Shown here one piece after another: positions 1 to 8,000 of a DNA stretch of 64,000 bases. Within the stretch, counting starts at the first letter, position 1. Each line of letters starts with the position of its first letter. The position numbers were made by a program, and so were the translations under genes. The stretch lies in NCBI RefSeq assembly GCF_000178155.2, contig NZ_ADKM02000031.1, positions 1 to 64,000 on the forward strand. Direction: 5' to 3'. Below the pieces are notes generated by a model. It did not search any database and had not been told where the DNA came from. It was given only the letters and a program-made list of their open reading frames with translations. Source of the stretch: Hominimerdicola alba 8. GTDB taxonomy: Bacteria; Bacillota; Clostridia; Oscillospirales; Ruminococcaceae.

Positions 1-2
1 CA

Positions 3-1136
3 AGCAAGTGCGCAGCAGTTCTGTGTGCAATGGCAGTTATGGTACCCGCAGCAGCAGCTGTAGTACCTGCAACCACAGCCGTTAACAGCGGTGCTATCGT
101 GGCAAGCGCTCAGGGCGAGGGTTACAGCTGGATGACAGGCGACCAGTATGTTCCTGTTGGCAAGCAGTTCACTTTTGAGGTAAATCTCGGTCAGACTTAT
201 CTGAACGGCTATCAGCGCAGCGATTTCACATATCAGTGGTATTACAGCGACGATCAGTCCGATAACATGAACTGGACTAAGATCAACGGCGCTACCAACT
301 ATACCTACACCGATACAATGACCAAAGATAAGAACCTGCGTCATTTCAAGGTAGAGGTCAAGAACACCAAGACAGGTGAAGTTCATGACTTTGACTGGTT
401 CGGCATGAGAACAGTTAACTGCTATGCAGTTACTACAAAGCTGGGTGCAGCTTCCATCGTTAAGGAGTCAAGCGGTACTTATGTTAAGATCCCTGTTACT
501 CTGTCAGGTCTGTACAACAACCTGCTGACAGGCTATCACTTCGAGTTCCAGTATGATAACAGCATCTTTGCAAGCGCAGAGTTCGATGACAACACTCGTC
601 TTTCTCCTATGGGCAACGATATGAACGACAAGGGCAGATATATCGTTACAGGTGCAGACGTTTCACCTAAAACTGTTGCTAACGGTTATGTAGGCGACCT
701 GTACCTCGAACTGAAAAACGGTGCTAACCCCAACGGTTCTAAGATCTCTGTTGTAGATCAGGATCTTACCGTAAGCGGCGGCAGCATCAAGGGCGTTATC
801 AACTACGGTTCTACCGATACTGCTGCTACCATCTCTACAGGTACCTCCGCAGTTACTTATCCTACCAACATTCAGGTACAGTACAGCGAGCAGTATCATC
901 AGGTAAGATTTACCTGGGACAAGGTAGCTAACGCTCAGAACTACGGTATCGCAGTATATCTGGCCGGCAAGTGGAGAATTCAGACTCAGGGCATCTCCGC
1001 TAGCACAACTTCCTACACCACTCCTAAGAACCTGACTCCCAAAATGACCTACAAGGTAGCTATCGCTGCTAAGGTAAACGGCACTTGGGACGTTGCTAAC
1101 GCTATCAAGAACGCTGTTACTATAACCGTAAAGTAA
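3..1136 (+). CDS. Secreted cohesin-like protein with C-terminal CBM37-type module (5' partial)
   Basis: The reading frame is already open at the left edge. The first residues look like the hydrophobic core and Ala-rich cleavage region of a signal peptide (LCAMAVMVPAAAAVV, then an ASA site), so the true start is a few codons outside the window. Residues about 140-265 resemble a cohesin fold (KIPVTLSG, then GYHFEFQYD). The last ~90 residues (YSEQYHQVRFTW, YGIAVYLAGKW) are almost the same as the end of the PL1 protein at 43764-46262 and match what I know of the R. albus CBM37 module, which binds polysaccharides and cell surfaces. The likely role is extracellular, tethering or scaffolding at the cell surface. 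The cohesin call rests on pattern only; the CBM37 call is firmer. Confidence 0.7.
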   Translation, partial: SKCAAVLCAMAVMVPAAAAVVPATTAVNSGAIVASAQGEGYSWMTGDQYVPVGKQFTFEVNLGQTYLNGYQRSDFTYQWYYSDDQSDNMNWTKINGATNYTYTDTMTKDKNLRHFKVEVKNTKTGEVHDFDWFGMRTVNCYAVTTKLGAASIVKESSGTYVKIPVTLSGLYNNLLTGYHFEFQYDNSIFASAEFDDNTRLSPMGNDMNDKGRYIVTGADVSPKTVANGYVGDLYLELKNGANPNGSKISVVDQDLTVSGGSIKGVINYGSTDTAATISTGTSAVTYPTNIQVQYSEQYHQVRFTWDKVANAQNYGIAVYLAGKWRIQTQGISASTTSYTTPKNLTPKMTYKVAIAAKVNGTWDVANAIKNAVTITVK

Positions 1137-1165
1137 TAGAGCTTTCCAAATCCAAAAATAATATG

Positions 1166-1203
1166 AAAAAACGGCAGTTCCTTTCGGGGGACTGTCGTTT
1201 TTT
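1166..1203 (+). terminator. Rho-independent terminator
   Basis: A hairpin with arms around CGGCAGTTCC and GGACTGTCG is followed by a run of six or more T, 30 nt after the stop of the cohesin-like gene. Confidence 0.85.
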
Positions 1204-1255
1204 ATGCAAATAGAGCATCAGCACTCCCCTGCCTGCGTTTTTTTAGAATACTGAC

Positions 1256-1288
1256 AAAAAAACACTCTACAGATAAACTGTAGAGTGT
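1256..1288 (-). terminator. Terminator of tRNA-Leu
   Basis: Reading the minus strand, ACACTCTAC and GTAGAGTGT form a perfect stem followed by seven T, just past the 3' end of the tRNA. Confidence 0.85.
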
Positions 1289-1294
1289 CCGTAG

Positions 1295-1378
1295 TGCAGG
1301 TAAGAGGACTTGAACCTCCACGGGGTTGCCCCCACTAGCACCTGAAGCTAGCGCGTCTGCCAATTCCGCCATACCTGC
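1295..1378 (-). tRNA. tRNA-Leu (anticodon CAG)
   Basis: The minus strand reads as a class II tRNA. The acceptor stem is GCAGGTA/TACCTGC with discriminator A. The anticodon stem CTAGC/GCTAG encloses the loop TTCAGGT, giving CAG. There is a long variable arm (GGGGGCAACCCC) and a T arm GGAGG-TTCAAGT-CCTCT. The CCA end is not encoded. It stands alone, with its own promoter and terminator. Confidence 0.95.
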
Positions 1379-1410
1379 ATTTTATGTACTGTGTTTTTCA
1401 CAGCTTATAT

Positions 1411-1439
1411 ATTATAGCATACTCTTTCTGATTTGTCAA
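1411..1439 (-). promoter_or_regulatory. Promoter of tRNA-Leu
   Basis: TTGACA and TATAAT lie 17 nt apart on the minus strand, about 33 nt upstream of the mature tRNA 5' end. Confidence 0.85.
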
Positions 1440-1501
1440 CCCCTTTTTGAAAAAAATCTATCTTTTTTAAACCATGCCTTTTGCCTTTAGATGACAGTCT
1501 G

Positions 1502-1568
1502 CTATAACTTCAGGTTATAGTACTATTTGATTTTAGTATTTTACAAATGGCTGAAACTGTGCTATAAT
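1502..1568 (+). promoter_or_regulatory. Promoter of the cupin/CMD operon with an upstream inverted repeat
   Basis: TTTACA (1540-1545) and TATAAT (1563-1568) are 17 nt apart. An inverted repeat CTATAAC-TTCA-GGTTATAG (1502-1519) sits about 20 nt above the -35 box, where an activator could bind. No adjacent regulator gene is visible. Confidence 0.75.
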
Positions 1569-1611
1569 AAAGAAAAACAGAAATAGTCTGAAAATGAAAG
1601 GCGGTATTATT

Positions 1612-2022
1612 ATGGCAAACAAAGAACTTTCAGATATCTTCCCTCTCGGTGAGAAGAACCCGTTCGGTCAGTTTTTTATCGGGCAGAGCTACCTTGCTCC
1701 GCTGACCACCGAACAAGTCCCCACATACAACGTTACATTTGAGCCTGCCTGCCGCAACAACTGGCATATCCACCATGCGAAGAGCGGCGGCGGTCAGATG
1801 CTTATATGCGTAAGCGGACGCGGCTGGTATCAGGAGTGGGGCAAAGAGCCGAGAGAACTCCATGCGGGCGATGTGGTCAATATACCTGCGGGCGTAAAGC
1901 ACTGGCATGGCGCGGCTAAAAATTCATGGTTCCAGCATCTTGCGATGGAGATACCTGCCGAAGACGGTCACACCGAATGGTGTGAGCCTGTGGACGATGA
2001 ACAGTACAGTAGACTGGACTGA
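1612..2022 (+). CDS. Cupin-domain protein
   Basis: A small single-domain cupin of about 136 residues. The first cupin metal motif is visible as HIHHAKSGGGQML (His ligands plus the usual glycines), followed by PAGVKHWHGA as the second motif, so a mononuclear metal site is likely. The start is set at the ATG preceded by AAAGGCGG at 7 nt; an upstream ATG at 1594 overlaps this ribosome site. It is the first gene of a two-gene operon with a carboxymuconolactone-decarboxylase-like protein, a pairing seen often in Firmicutes, where cupin and CMD domains are sometimes fused. The substrate is unknown; redox or reactive-compound detoxification is an inference from the CMD partner. Confidence 0.85.
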   Translation: MANKELSDIFPLGEKNPFGQFFIGQSYLAPLTTEQVPTYNVTFEPACRNNWHIHHAKSGGGQMLICVSGRGWYQEWGKEPRELHAGDVVNIPAGVKHWHGAAKNSWFQHLAMEIPAEDGHTEWCEPVDDEQYSRLD

Positions 2023-2038
2023 TAGTGAGGTGACGGAT

Positions 2039-2794
2039 ATGGCAGTAAGTGAAAATGCTAAGGCTTATCTTGACAGAATGTTCCCTGAGGGGAAAGAAGG
2101 TCTTGAAAAGACCGACCCCGAATTCTGCGAATTTTTCAGGAATTTCGCATTTGACGAAGTGTTGAACAACGATGACCTTGATGACAAAACACGCTTTATG
2201 GCGATACTTGCAACTTTGCTTGGGTGCGGCGGCACAGACGAATTCAGGGTGATGCTCCCTGCGGCGCTGAATATGGGCGTTACTGCGACAGAAGCCAAAG
2301 AGATAGTCTATCAGGCGGTTGCTTATCTGGGCATCGGTCGGGTGTACCCTTTTCTTAAGGCGGCTAACGATGTCATGGGCGAGATGGGCATATCTCTGCC
2401 GCTTGAAGGTCAGTCTGCGACAACGCCTGAAACCAGACTTGAAAAAGGTGCGCAGGCGCAGGTGGATATTTTTGGCAAGGGCATGAAGGACTTCTACAAG
2501 ACGGGACCAGCCGAAACGGTACACATAAACCGCTGGCTGGCAGACAACTGCTTTGGCGACTACTACACACGCGGCGGACTTGACTACAGACAGCGCGAAA
2601 TGGTGACTTTCTGCTATCTTTCAGCACAGGGCGGATGTGAACCTCAGCTGACTGCCCATGCCGCAGGCAACATGAAAGTCGGCAACGACAAGGCTTTTCT
2701 GATAAAAGTGGTGTCACAATGCCTGCCTTACATCGGCTACCCGCGCAGTCTTAATGCAATCACCTGTATAAACAAAGCGGCTGAGAGCCTTTAA
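2039..2794 (+). CDS. Carboxymuconolactone decarboxylase-family protein, two CMD domains
   Basis: A 251-residue protein with two tandem helical CMD/AhpD-like domains, roughly residues 25-115 and 150-245. The start is the ATG at 2039, with a GAGGTG ribosome site in the gap after the cupin stop; the frame stays open further upstream but overlaps the cupin gene. The second domain has the family-typical CYLSAQGGCEPQLTAHA stretch, with one Cys rather than the CxxC of AhpD. This argues against a peroxidase like AhpD and for the broader CMD hydrolase/decarboxylase group. The operon ends at a strong terminator right after the gene. Confidence 0.85.
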   Translation: MAVSENAKAYLDRMFPEGKEGLEKTDPEFCEFFRNFAFDEVLNNDDLDDKTRFMAILATLLGCGGTDEFRVMLPAALNMGVTATEAKEIVYQAVAYLGIGRVYPFLKAANDVMGEMGISLPLEGQSATTPETRLEKGAQAQVDIFGKGMKDFYKTGPAETVHINRWLADNCFGDYYTRGGLDYRQREMVTFCYLSAQGGCEPQLTAHAAGNMKVGNDKAFLIKVVSQCLPYIGYPRSLNAITCINKAAESL

Positions 2795-2801
2795 TGATAA
2801 C

Positions 2802-2834
2802 AACTGCCCCGATGACATGTCGGGGCAGTTTTCT
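2802..2834 (+). terminator. Terminator of the cupin/CMD operon
   Basis: Perfect 11-bp stem AACTGCCCCGA/TCGGGGCAGTT with a 7-nt loop and short T tail. Confidence 0.85.
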
Positions 2835-2890
2835 GTCAAAATGGGAAAAAGTGCATAAATTAGTCGAAGCAAAGTTGTATGAAATTAATC

Positions 2891-2919
2891 TTGACTATTT
2901 AACTAGGATTTGATATAAT
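2891..2919 (+). promoter_or_regulatory. Promoter of the larE operon
   Basis: TTGACT and TATAAT spaced 17 nt, with the ribosome site GGAGGTG 11 nt after the -10 box, so the leader is very short. Confidence 0.85.
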
Positions 2920-2943
2920 TTAAACGATATGGAGGTGTTCCCG

Positions 2944-3747
2944 ATGGACAAACTTCATGAAAAATACTCACATCTGCTGGAGTATATTAAAGGACTGGGC
3001 AGTGCGGCGGCGGCTTTCTCAGGCGGCGTTGACTCGGCTTTTCTGCTGGCGGCGGCTAAAGAGGCGCTGGGCGATGAAGTGATAGCTGTCACGGCGGTAT
3101 CCCCATCTCTTCCAAAGCGTGAACTTGCTGATGCTGAGGCACTTTGCAGACAGCTCAGTGTGCGGCTGACGGTCTTTCAGTCAGATGAACTGGAACTGGA
3201 GGAATACCGCAAAAACCCGAAAAACAGGTGCTATTACTGCAAGCACAGGCTGTTCACCCGCATATTGGAGATAGCCGAGAAAAACGGCTTGGCGCATGTT
3301 ATCGAAGGCTCGAACAAAGACGATGATGGCGATTACCGTCCGGGTATGCAGGCTTTAGCTAAGTTAGGCATAATAAGTCCGCTGAGAGAATGCGGCTTTA
3401 CCAAAGCTGAGATACGCAGGCTCTCGCAGGAGATGGGTCTGCCGACCTACGATAAACCATCGGCGGCATGTCTTGCATCGCGCATACCATACGGCGATGA
3501 GATAACTGCCGAAAAGCTGTGCATGGCTGAACAGGCTGAAGATATGCTGGTCGGTCTGGGTCTTAAACAGCTGAGGGTGCGCATACACGGTGACATTGCG
3601 CGTATAGAGGTACTGCCCGAACAGTTTGATACCGTTATGATGCACCGTGAAGAGATAGTACATAAATTCAGACTGATAGGTTTCAGATATGTGAGCCTTG
3701 ACTTACAGGGCTACCGCACAGGCAGTCTGAACGAAGCGATAAATTAG
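2944..3747 (+). CDS. larE: ATP-dependent sacrificial sulfur transferase LarE
   Basis: A PP-loop pyrophosphatase-family protein of 267 residues. The PP-loop SGGVDSAFLL lies near residues 26-35, followed by the LarE-typical NRCYYCKHRLF and CLASRIPYG motifs; the Cys of CLASR aligns with the sulfur-donating Cys of known LarE proteins. LarE donates sulfur to the pyridinium precursor of the nickel-pincer cofactor of lactate racemase. The start at 2944 follows GGAGGTG; the in-frame ATG at 2929 lies on top of that ribosome site. No larA, larB or larC is next to it, so it may act with distant partners or in another sulfur-transfer reaction. Two membrane-protein genes follow in the same operon. Confidence 0.88.
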   Translation: MDKLHEKYSHLLEYIKGLGSAAAAFSGGVDSAFLLAAAKEALGDEVIAVTAVSPSLPKRELADAEALCRQLSVRLTVFQSDELELEEYRKNPKNRCYYCKHRLFTRILEIAEKNGLAHVIEGSNKDDDGDYRPGMQALAKLGIISPLRECGFTKAEIRRLSQEMGLPTYDKPSAACLASRIPYGDEITAEKLCMAEQAEDMLVGLGLKQLRVRIHGDIARIEVLPEQFDTVMMHREEIVHKFRLIGFRYVSLDLQGYRTGSLNEAIN

Positions 3748-3760
3748 GAGGAATTTTGAA

Positions 3761-4138
3761 ATGGCATGTTTTATTGTACCTACCACTGAGGCGATAGTCA
3801 CGACCATCGCGGCAAAAGTGATAAAGAAAAAAGAAGCTGACCACCATATTGACAGCAGTGAGCATATCTCGCTTTCAAGGAAGATGGGCTGGCTCAACAA
3901 TATGCTTTGGGGCGGTTCGGCTCTGCTGGCGTTTGAGCATGTGTGGCATGGCGAAGTTCAGCCGTTCTTCCCTTTCCTGACTGCGGCAAGTGACCCTGAG
4001 TCTACTGCCGAGATGCTTCATGAGATGGCAACTTCGGGCACAGCTATGGCGGCTGTGGTAACGCTGGCATGGGCAGGTCTTTGCGCGGCTGTATCGGCTA
4101 TACAGAAGCGCGGCAAGACGGAAGAGGCAGAGGCATGA
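3761..4138 (+). CDS. Small membrane protein of unknown function
   Basis: 125 residues with predicted membrane segments near 48-68 and 92-112 and a charged stretch (KKKEADHH) after the first helix. An AGGAGG ribosome site lies 13 nt after the larE stop, so it is co-transcribed with larE. Its stop overlaps the start of the next gene (ATGA), suggesting translational coupling and perhaps a two-protein membrane complex. I do not recognise the family. Confidence 0.75.
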   Translation: MACFIVPTTEAIVTTIAAKVIKKKEADHHIDSSEHISLSRKMGWLNNMLWGGSALLAFEHVWHGEVQPFFPFLTAASDPESTAEMLHEMATSGTAMAAVVTLAWAGLCAAVSAIQKRGKTEEAEA

Positions 4139-4452
4139 CACTGCTTATAACTGTCATCGCGGCACTTATCACCACTGTTGTATGGTACACAAAGCCGCAT
4201 GCAAGGAAGCTGAGAGTCGGCAGTCTGGCGCTGATGTACTGGGGCGCATCGCTTATGTGGCTGGTAGATGCTGTGGTCGAGTATGCCGAACTCAGGGCAG
4301 AATACTTCACGCCTGCCGCCGCCGACATGCTCAACGACGCATTTTTGGGAATTTGCGTGTCAGCGCTGGGTGTTGTCATCTGGCTGGTAATGGTGCTGTT
4401 GAAAGACCCCGACGGCGTTGTGCGCACTGCGCTCGGCAAAAAAGCTGAATAA
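4135..4452 (+). CDS. Small membrane protein of unknown function
   Basis: 105 residues, started at the ATG that overlaps the upstream stop codon. There are membrane segments at the N-terminus (LLITVIAALITTVVWY), near 30-48, and at about 75-95, and a short charged tail. Third gene of the larE operon, ending in a terminator. It pairs with the preceding protein by overlap; function unknown. Confidence 0.7.
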   Translation: MTLLITVIAALITTVVWYTKPHARKLRVGSLALMYWGASLMWLVDAVVEYAELRAEYFTPAAADMLNDAFLGICVSALGVVIWLVMVLLKDPDGVVRTALGKKAE

Positions 4453-4463
4453 CTTCGTGATAC

Positions 4464-4500
4464 AAGCGGTACTGTCAAGCGCGGCAGTTCCGCTTTTTTT
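4464..4500 (+). terminator. Terminator of the larE operon
   Basis: Stem AAGCGG-ACTG / CAGT-CCGCTT with a single T:T mismatch, followed by seven T. Confidence 0.85.
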
Positions 4501-4569
4501 ATGCGTACACCGCTGATGTTACTGTAACTGCATAGTTACGCCGTTTTTTTGACTTCTCGTCCGAACATG

Positions 4570-4730
4570 AAAACACCCGCCCTGCCTTACAGCAGAACGG
4601 GTCCTTCATCATAATTCTATAAAAATTTCTACGCCGACTTATTTATCGGGCGTGCCGGCACGCCATCTGCGCGGCATCTGACTTGCCGCGAATTTGATGT
4701 TTTGACTGCATTTTTTAGCTGTTTTCTTCT
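4570..4730 (-). ncRNA. Candidate small RNA
   Basis: No ORF of any size fits here, but a good minus-strand promoter (4737-4765) and a minus-strand terminator hairpin (4569-4603, arms ACCCG-CTGC/GCAG-CGGGT then GTTTT) bracket about 160 nt. The predicted transcript has two compact hairpins, one around GCGGCAAGTCAGATGCCGC and one around the palindrome GGCGTGCCGGCACGCC. I could not match it to 6S, SRP, tmRNA or RNase P RNA. Confidence 0.5.
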
Positions 4731-4736
4731 GTTTTA

Positions 4737-4765
4737 ATTATAGCACATATTCACGCTCATGTCAT
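4737..4765 (-). promoter_or_regulatory. Promoter of the candidate small RNA
   Basis: ATGACA and TATAAT with 17-nt spacing on the minus strand; there is no coding gene downstream before the terminator. Confidence 0.6.
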
Positions 4766-4842
4766 TTACCAAAATGGTAAAGAACCTATCTTTGTAGACT
4801 TGCACAAGTTTACCGTAGCTAACATGTACGCATGCAACAATT

Positions 4843-4945
4843 TATAGCAATCCAACTATTTAAATTCACAAAATCCGGTCGCTAAAGCTCGGATTTATGG
4901 GTTTTGTGACCCGATTTTGTCTGAATTTTAAGGCGGATCGCTATA
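4843..4945 (+). repeat. 103-bp palindromic intergenic repeat, copy 1
   Basis: Same sequence family and same length as 24568-24670 and, inverted, 37085-37187. The ends begin TATAGC(G/A)AT, and the interior is self-complementary (AAATTCACAAAATC against GATTTTGTCTGAATTT), so the element can fold into one long hairpin. It lies between convergent genes. Confidence 0.8.
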
Positions 4946-5028
4946 GCGAACTTATTTCTTATCTGTCACAAAAATCGTCAGCGCGAACAGCCACGCTGCC
5001 GAACCATAATTGTTATTATTTGATACAT

Positions 5029-5063
5029 AAAAGGCTGCGCAGAAACTTTTCTGCACAGCCTTT
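5029..5063 (-). terminator. Terminator of the kinase/surface-protein operon
   Basis: Hairpin AAAGGCTG-GCAGAAA/TTCTGC-CAGCCTTT immediately after the stop of the surface protein, with T-rich flanks on both strands. Confidence 0.8.
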
Positions 5064-5070
5064 GAAATTA

Positions 5071-8000
5071 TCAGTTTATTTTTCTGCGGCGTCTTCTTAC
5101 CACAGCGGTTATGCCGCCGATGGTCAGCAGAAGTGCTGATGCACCGCCTACGCCATACCATATTCTGGTGTTGCCCACCGAGAAGTGCTCGACTTCGGTG
5201 ATTATGCGCATGTTGCCTGCCTTATCGACCAGCTTTGCGCCTATTGAATAAGTACCTCTTGGCAGTGTAAGAGAAAGCGCGTCATTCTCGACATTGTAAG
5301 CCGCACTGACCTTCTTGCCGTCAACGCTGATCTTGTTGCCGTCAGGAGTGATCTCCTCACCGTTTATGTAAACAACAGTTTCGCCGTCATCCAGCACCTC
5401 GCTGATATTCGAGAAAGTGATGGTCTGTTCGCCCGAACCCTTTAGCCAGCCCCAGTTTTTGAGATAATCGGGAACTGCGCATTCAGGCTTGGTGTTGTCT
5501 ATGTACATTTCACCGAGATCGATGTACTCGCCATCGTTCTCAGCCCTCAGATAGAGCCTTGTATCAGCATCTTCGGTGAAGTTTGCCGAGAAATATCCGC
5601 CCGGCAGATCATATCTGCGTGCATCGACCATGTACAGGTCATCGTCAATTATCTTTTCGCCAATTGCGGTGGCACCTGTGTCTATCTCTTCTTCGGTGTC
5701 CTTGTCTACCAGCAGCAGCTTAGGCGAAGTGCCTGCCTTAGAGAACATAACTATGTTAAGATCCTCAAAGCTGGTGGGCTGTTTGGATATAGGACCGTAC
5801 TCTTCATCTTCAAAGGAATACCAGCCTGTGCCTTCTTCCTTACTGCTGTTTTCGATATAAGCCAGCAGAGGTGTGTTCATCAGACGAACGAAGGTGTTCT
5901 CGCTGATCTCACTCTTGTTGCCCGCCATATCGACTGCATACATGGTCACAGAGTAGACGCCGTCTTCTTCAAAATCGGGGACTGTGAACCTGATGGTATC
6001 CTGCGAAAGACCCTGCTCTGACTTGTTTATCTCCAGCGCCTTGTCCTTTTCGTAGTCATCATCGTCCTCATCTGCACTCTTCGCCTCAGGCACTATCTCA
6101 CCGATCTCTCTGCCGTAGCTGTATTCGGGCTTGAAAGTTGTCAGTTCATATTCAAGTCTGTAGAGATTTGTGTCCTCAAATTCAACGAAAGGTGCTTCAT
6201 CCTCAAATCTGTCGATGTCATAAACTGCCAGCGCATTGTATTTATCATCGGTCAGTTCAGCGTAATCGCCGTCGCTTCTCGCACCGAGAACGGGGGCAGT
6301 GGTATCTATCTCAAAGATATCGGTCTTGGTTTCAGAACCATCTTTGAGGTCACCTGCGTTTCCTGCGCGGTCCTCAGGATCGATCTCGATCTTGTACACG
6401 CTGTCCTCGTTCAGGTCGAAGGTCAGCTTGTGTGTGTTCTTCTTTTCATCATGTACCCATTTGAAGTCAGGCTGCTCTTCTGTCCACTCAACGCCACCCT
6501 CTTCGTGGGCACTGCCCGGAGCCTTGCTGTAGACTGCAATATGCAGGTCGCTCTCCTCGAAGTTCTTCTCGGTCACATCGACCTCAAATGCTGCACGCCT
6601 GCCGTCCTCATTGTTGTAGTAGAGTTCAGTGGTGCCGCTGACATCATCGGGAGTACCTGTCTTGAAATCTGCAAAGTTATTGGTGATGACAGGCTTGGTC
6701 TTGTCAACTATAAAGTGCTGACCTGCATCGAAAGTGCCGGGATTGCCTGCAAGGTCGGTATACTGTATGGTAACGTTGTAGTCGCCGTCCTCCTTGAAGT
6801 CCAGCTTGGCAGTGTGTGATGTGTTGTTGCCTGTACCCTCACCGTTCTGCCACGACACCTTCTGCTCAACGCCGTTGACCATTACCTTAGCGTCAGCCGC
6901 ATTGAAGTTTCGCTCCAGTATCGTGAAGTTTACAGTCTGGTCTGCATCGTAGTATATGCCGTTCTTCGCTTTGGTGTTTGTTATCGAAGAACTTACCACA
7001 GGTGCAGTCAGGTCAAGAGAATACATCGCAGATGCCGTCAGCTTGTTGCCTGCGTTATCGGTCATCGAGATATTGACAGGATTGTCGTTCTCATCGCTCT
7101 CGACAAGCAGCTGGAATGTGACCTCAGTTATCAGGTTAGCATCGGTAGCTGTTATCTGCTGACCGACATCAACAGTGCTTGAAAGTGTTGTGTCTTCAAC
7201 AGAAGTATCCATGTGACCGCTCTTGTGGTCTTTGCCTATCGACCAGTCTATGTCGGCTATACCCGAGAAGCTGTCACTTACAGTGACATTGAGTGCCAGC
7301 GGGTGGTTGTAGAAACCGTTCACAGGTGTGCCGAGCGGTGTTATGTTGATGTAAGCATGCTCAGAGTGCAGCTGGCTGTCCTCGATGACAGTGCCGTCAG
7401 GCGCATGCTTGCCTGAATCGTGACCAACATTATCGGTGACCATAGCAGCTATATGTCCCTTGAAGCCCTTACGAATGACGAACTCGGCATAAGTGCCGTT
7501 CTCGTCCTGTCTGAGCATGGGAGCGTCCATAGTCATTATCACTGCGTTTCCGCCTGCTTCGTTGGTGTAAAGTGTGACTTCCTTTATGCCCGAAGAAACA
7601 TCGGGGTCGTTCACATAAACCCTTGCGGTAACATCTGTTTCAAAGAAATAGCCGTAAGAACCGTTGTGTATGAACGGTGAGTTCTCGACTGTACTGCTCA
7701 GTGTGAACGCGGTTATCTCAGGCGATCTGTTGTCGATATAGAATTCTTCGTTATCGTATGAAACATTGCCCGCGTTATCCTCAGCAGATGCCTTTAACTT
7801 GTAGTGACCTTCCTGATCTATGCTATATGTATACTCAGGGTCGGTATCAGTATACCTGCCGTCTTCAAAACTCTTGCCGCCATAGCTGTTCTCATCTTGT
7901 ATCAGTTCATTGGTATCGGGGTCGGTAACATTGACTCTGCTTATACCCGATTTCAGGTCGCCCTCATCGTAGGCAACTACCGTGTATTCCACTCTGCCAG

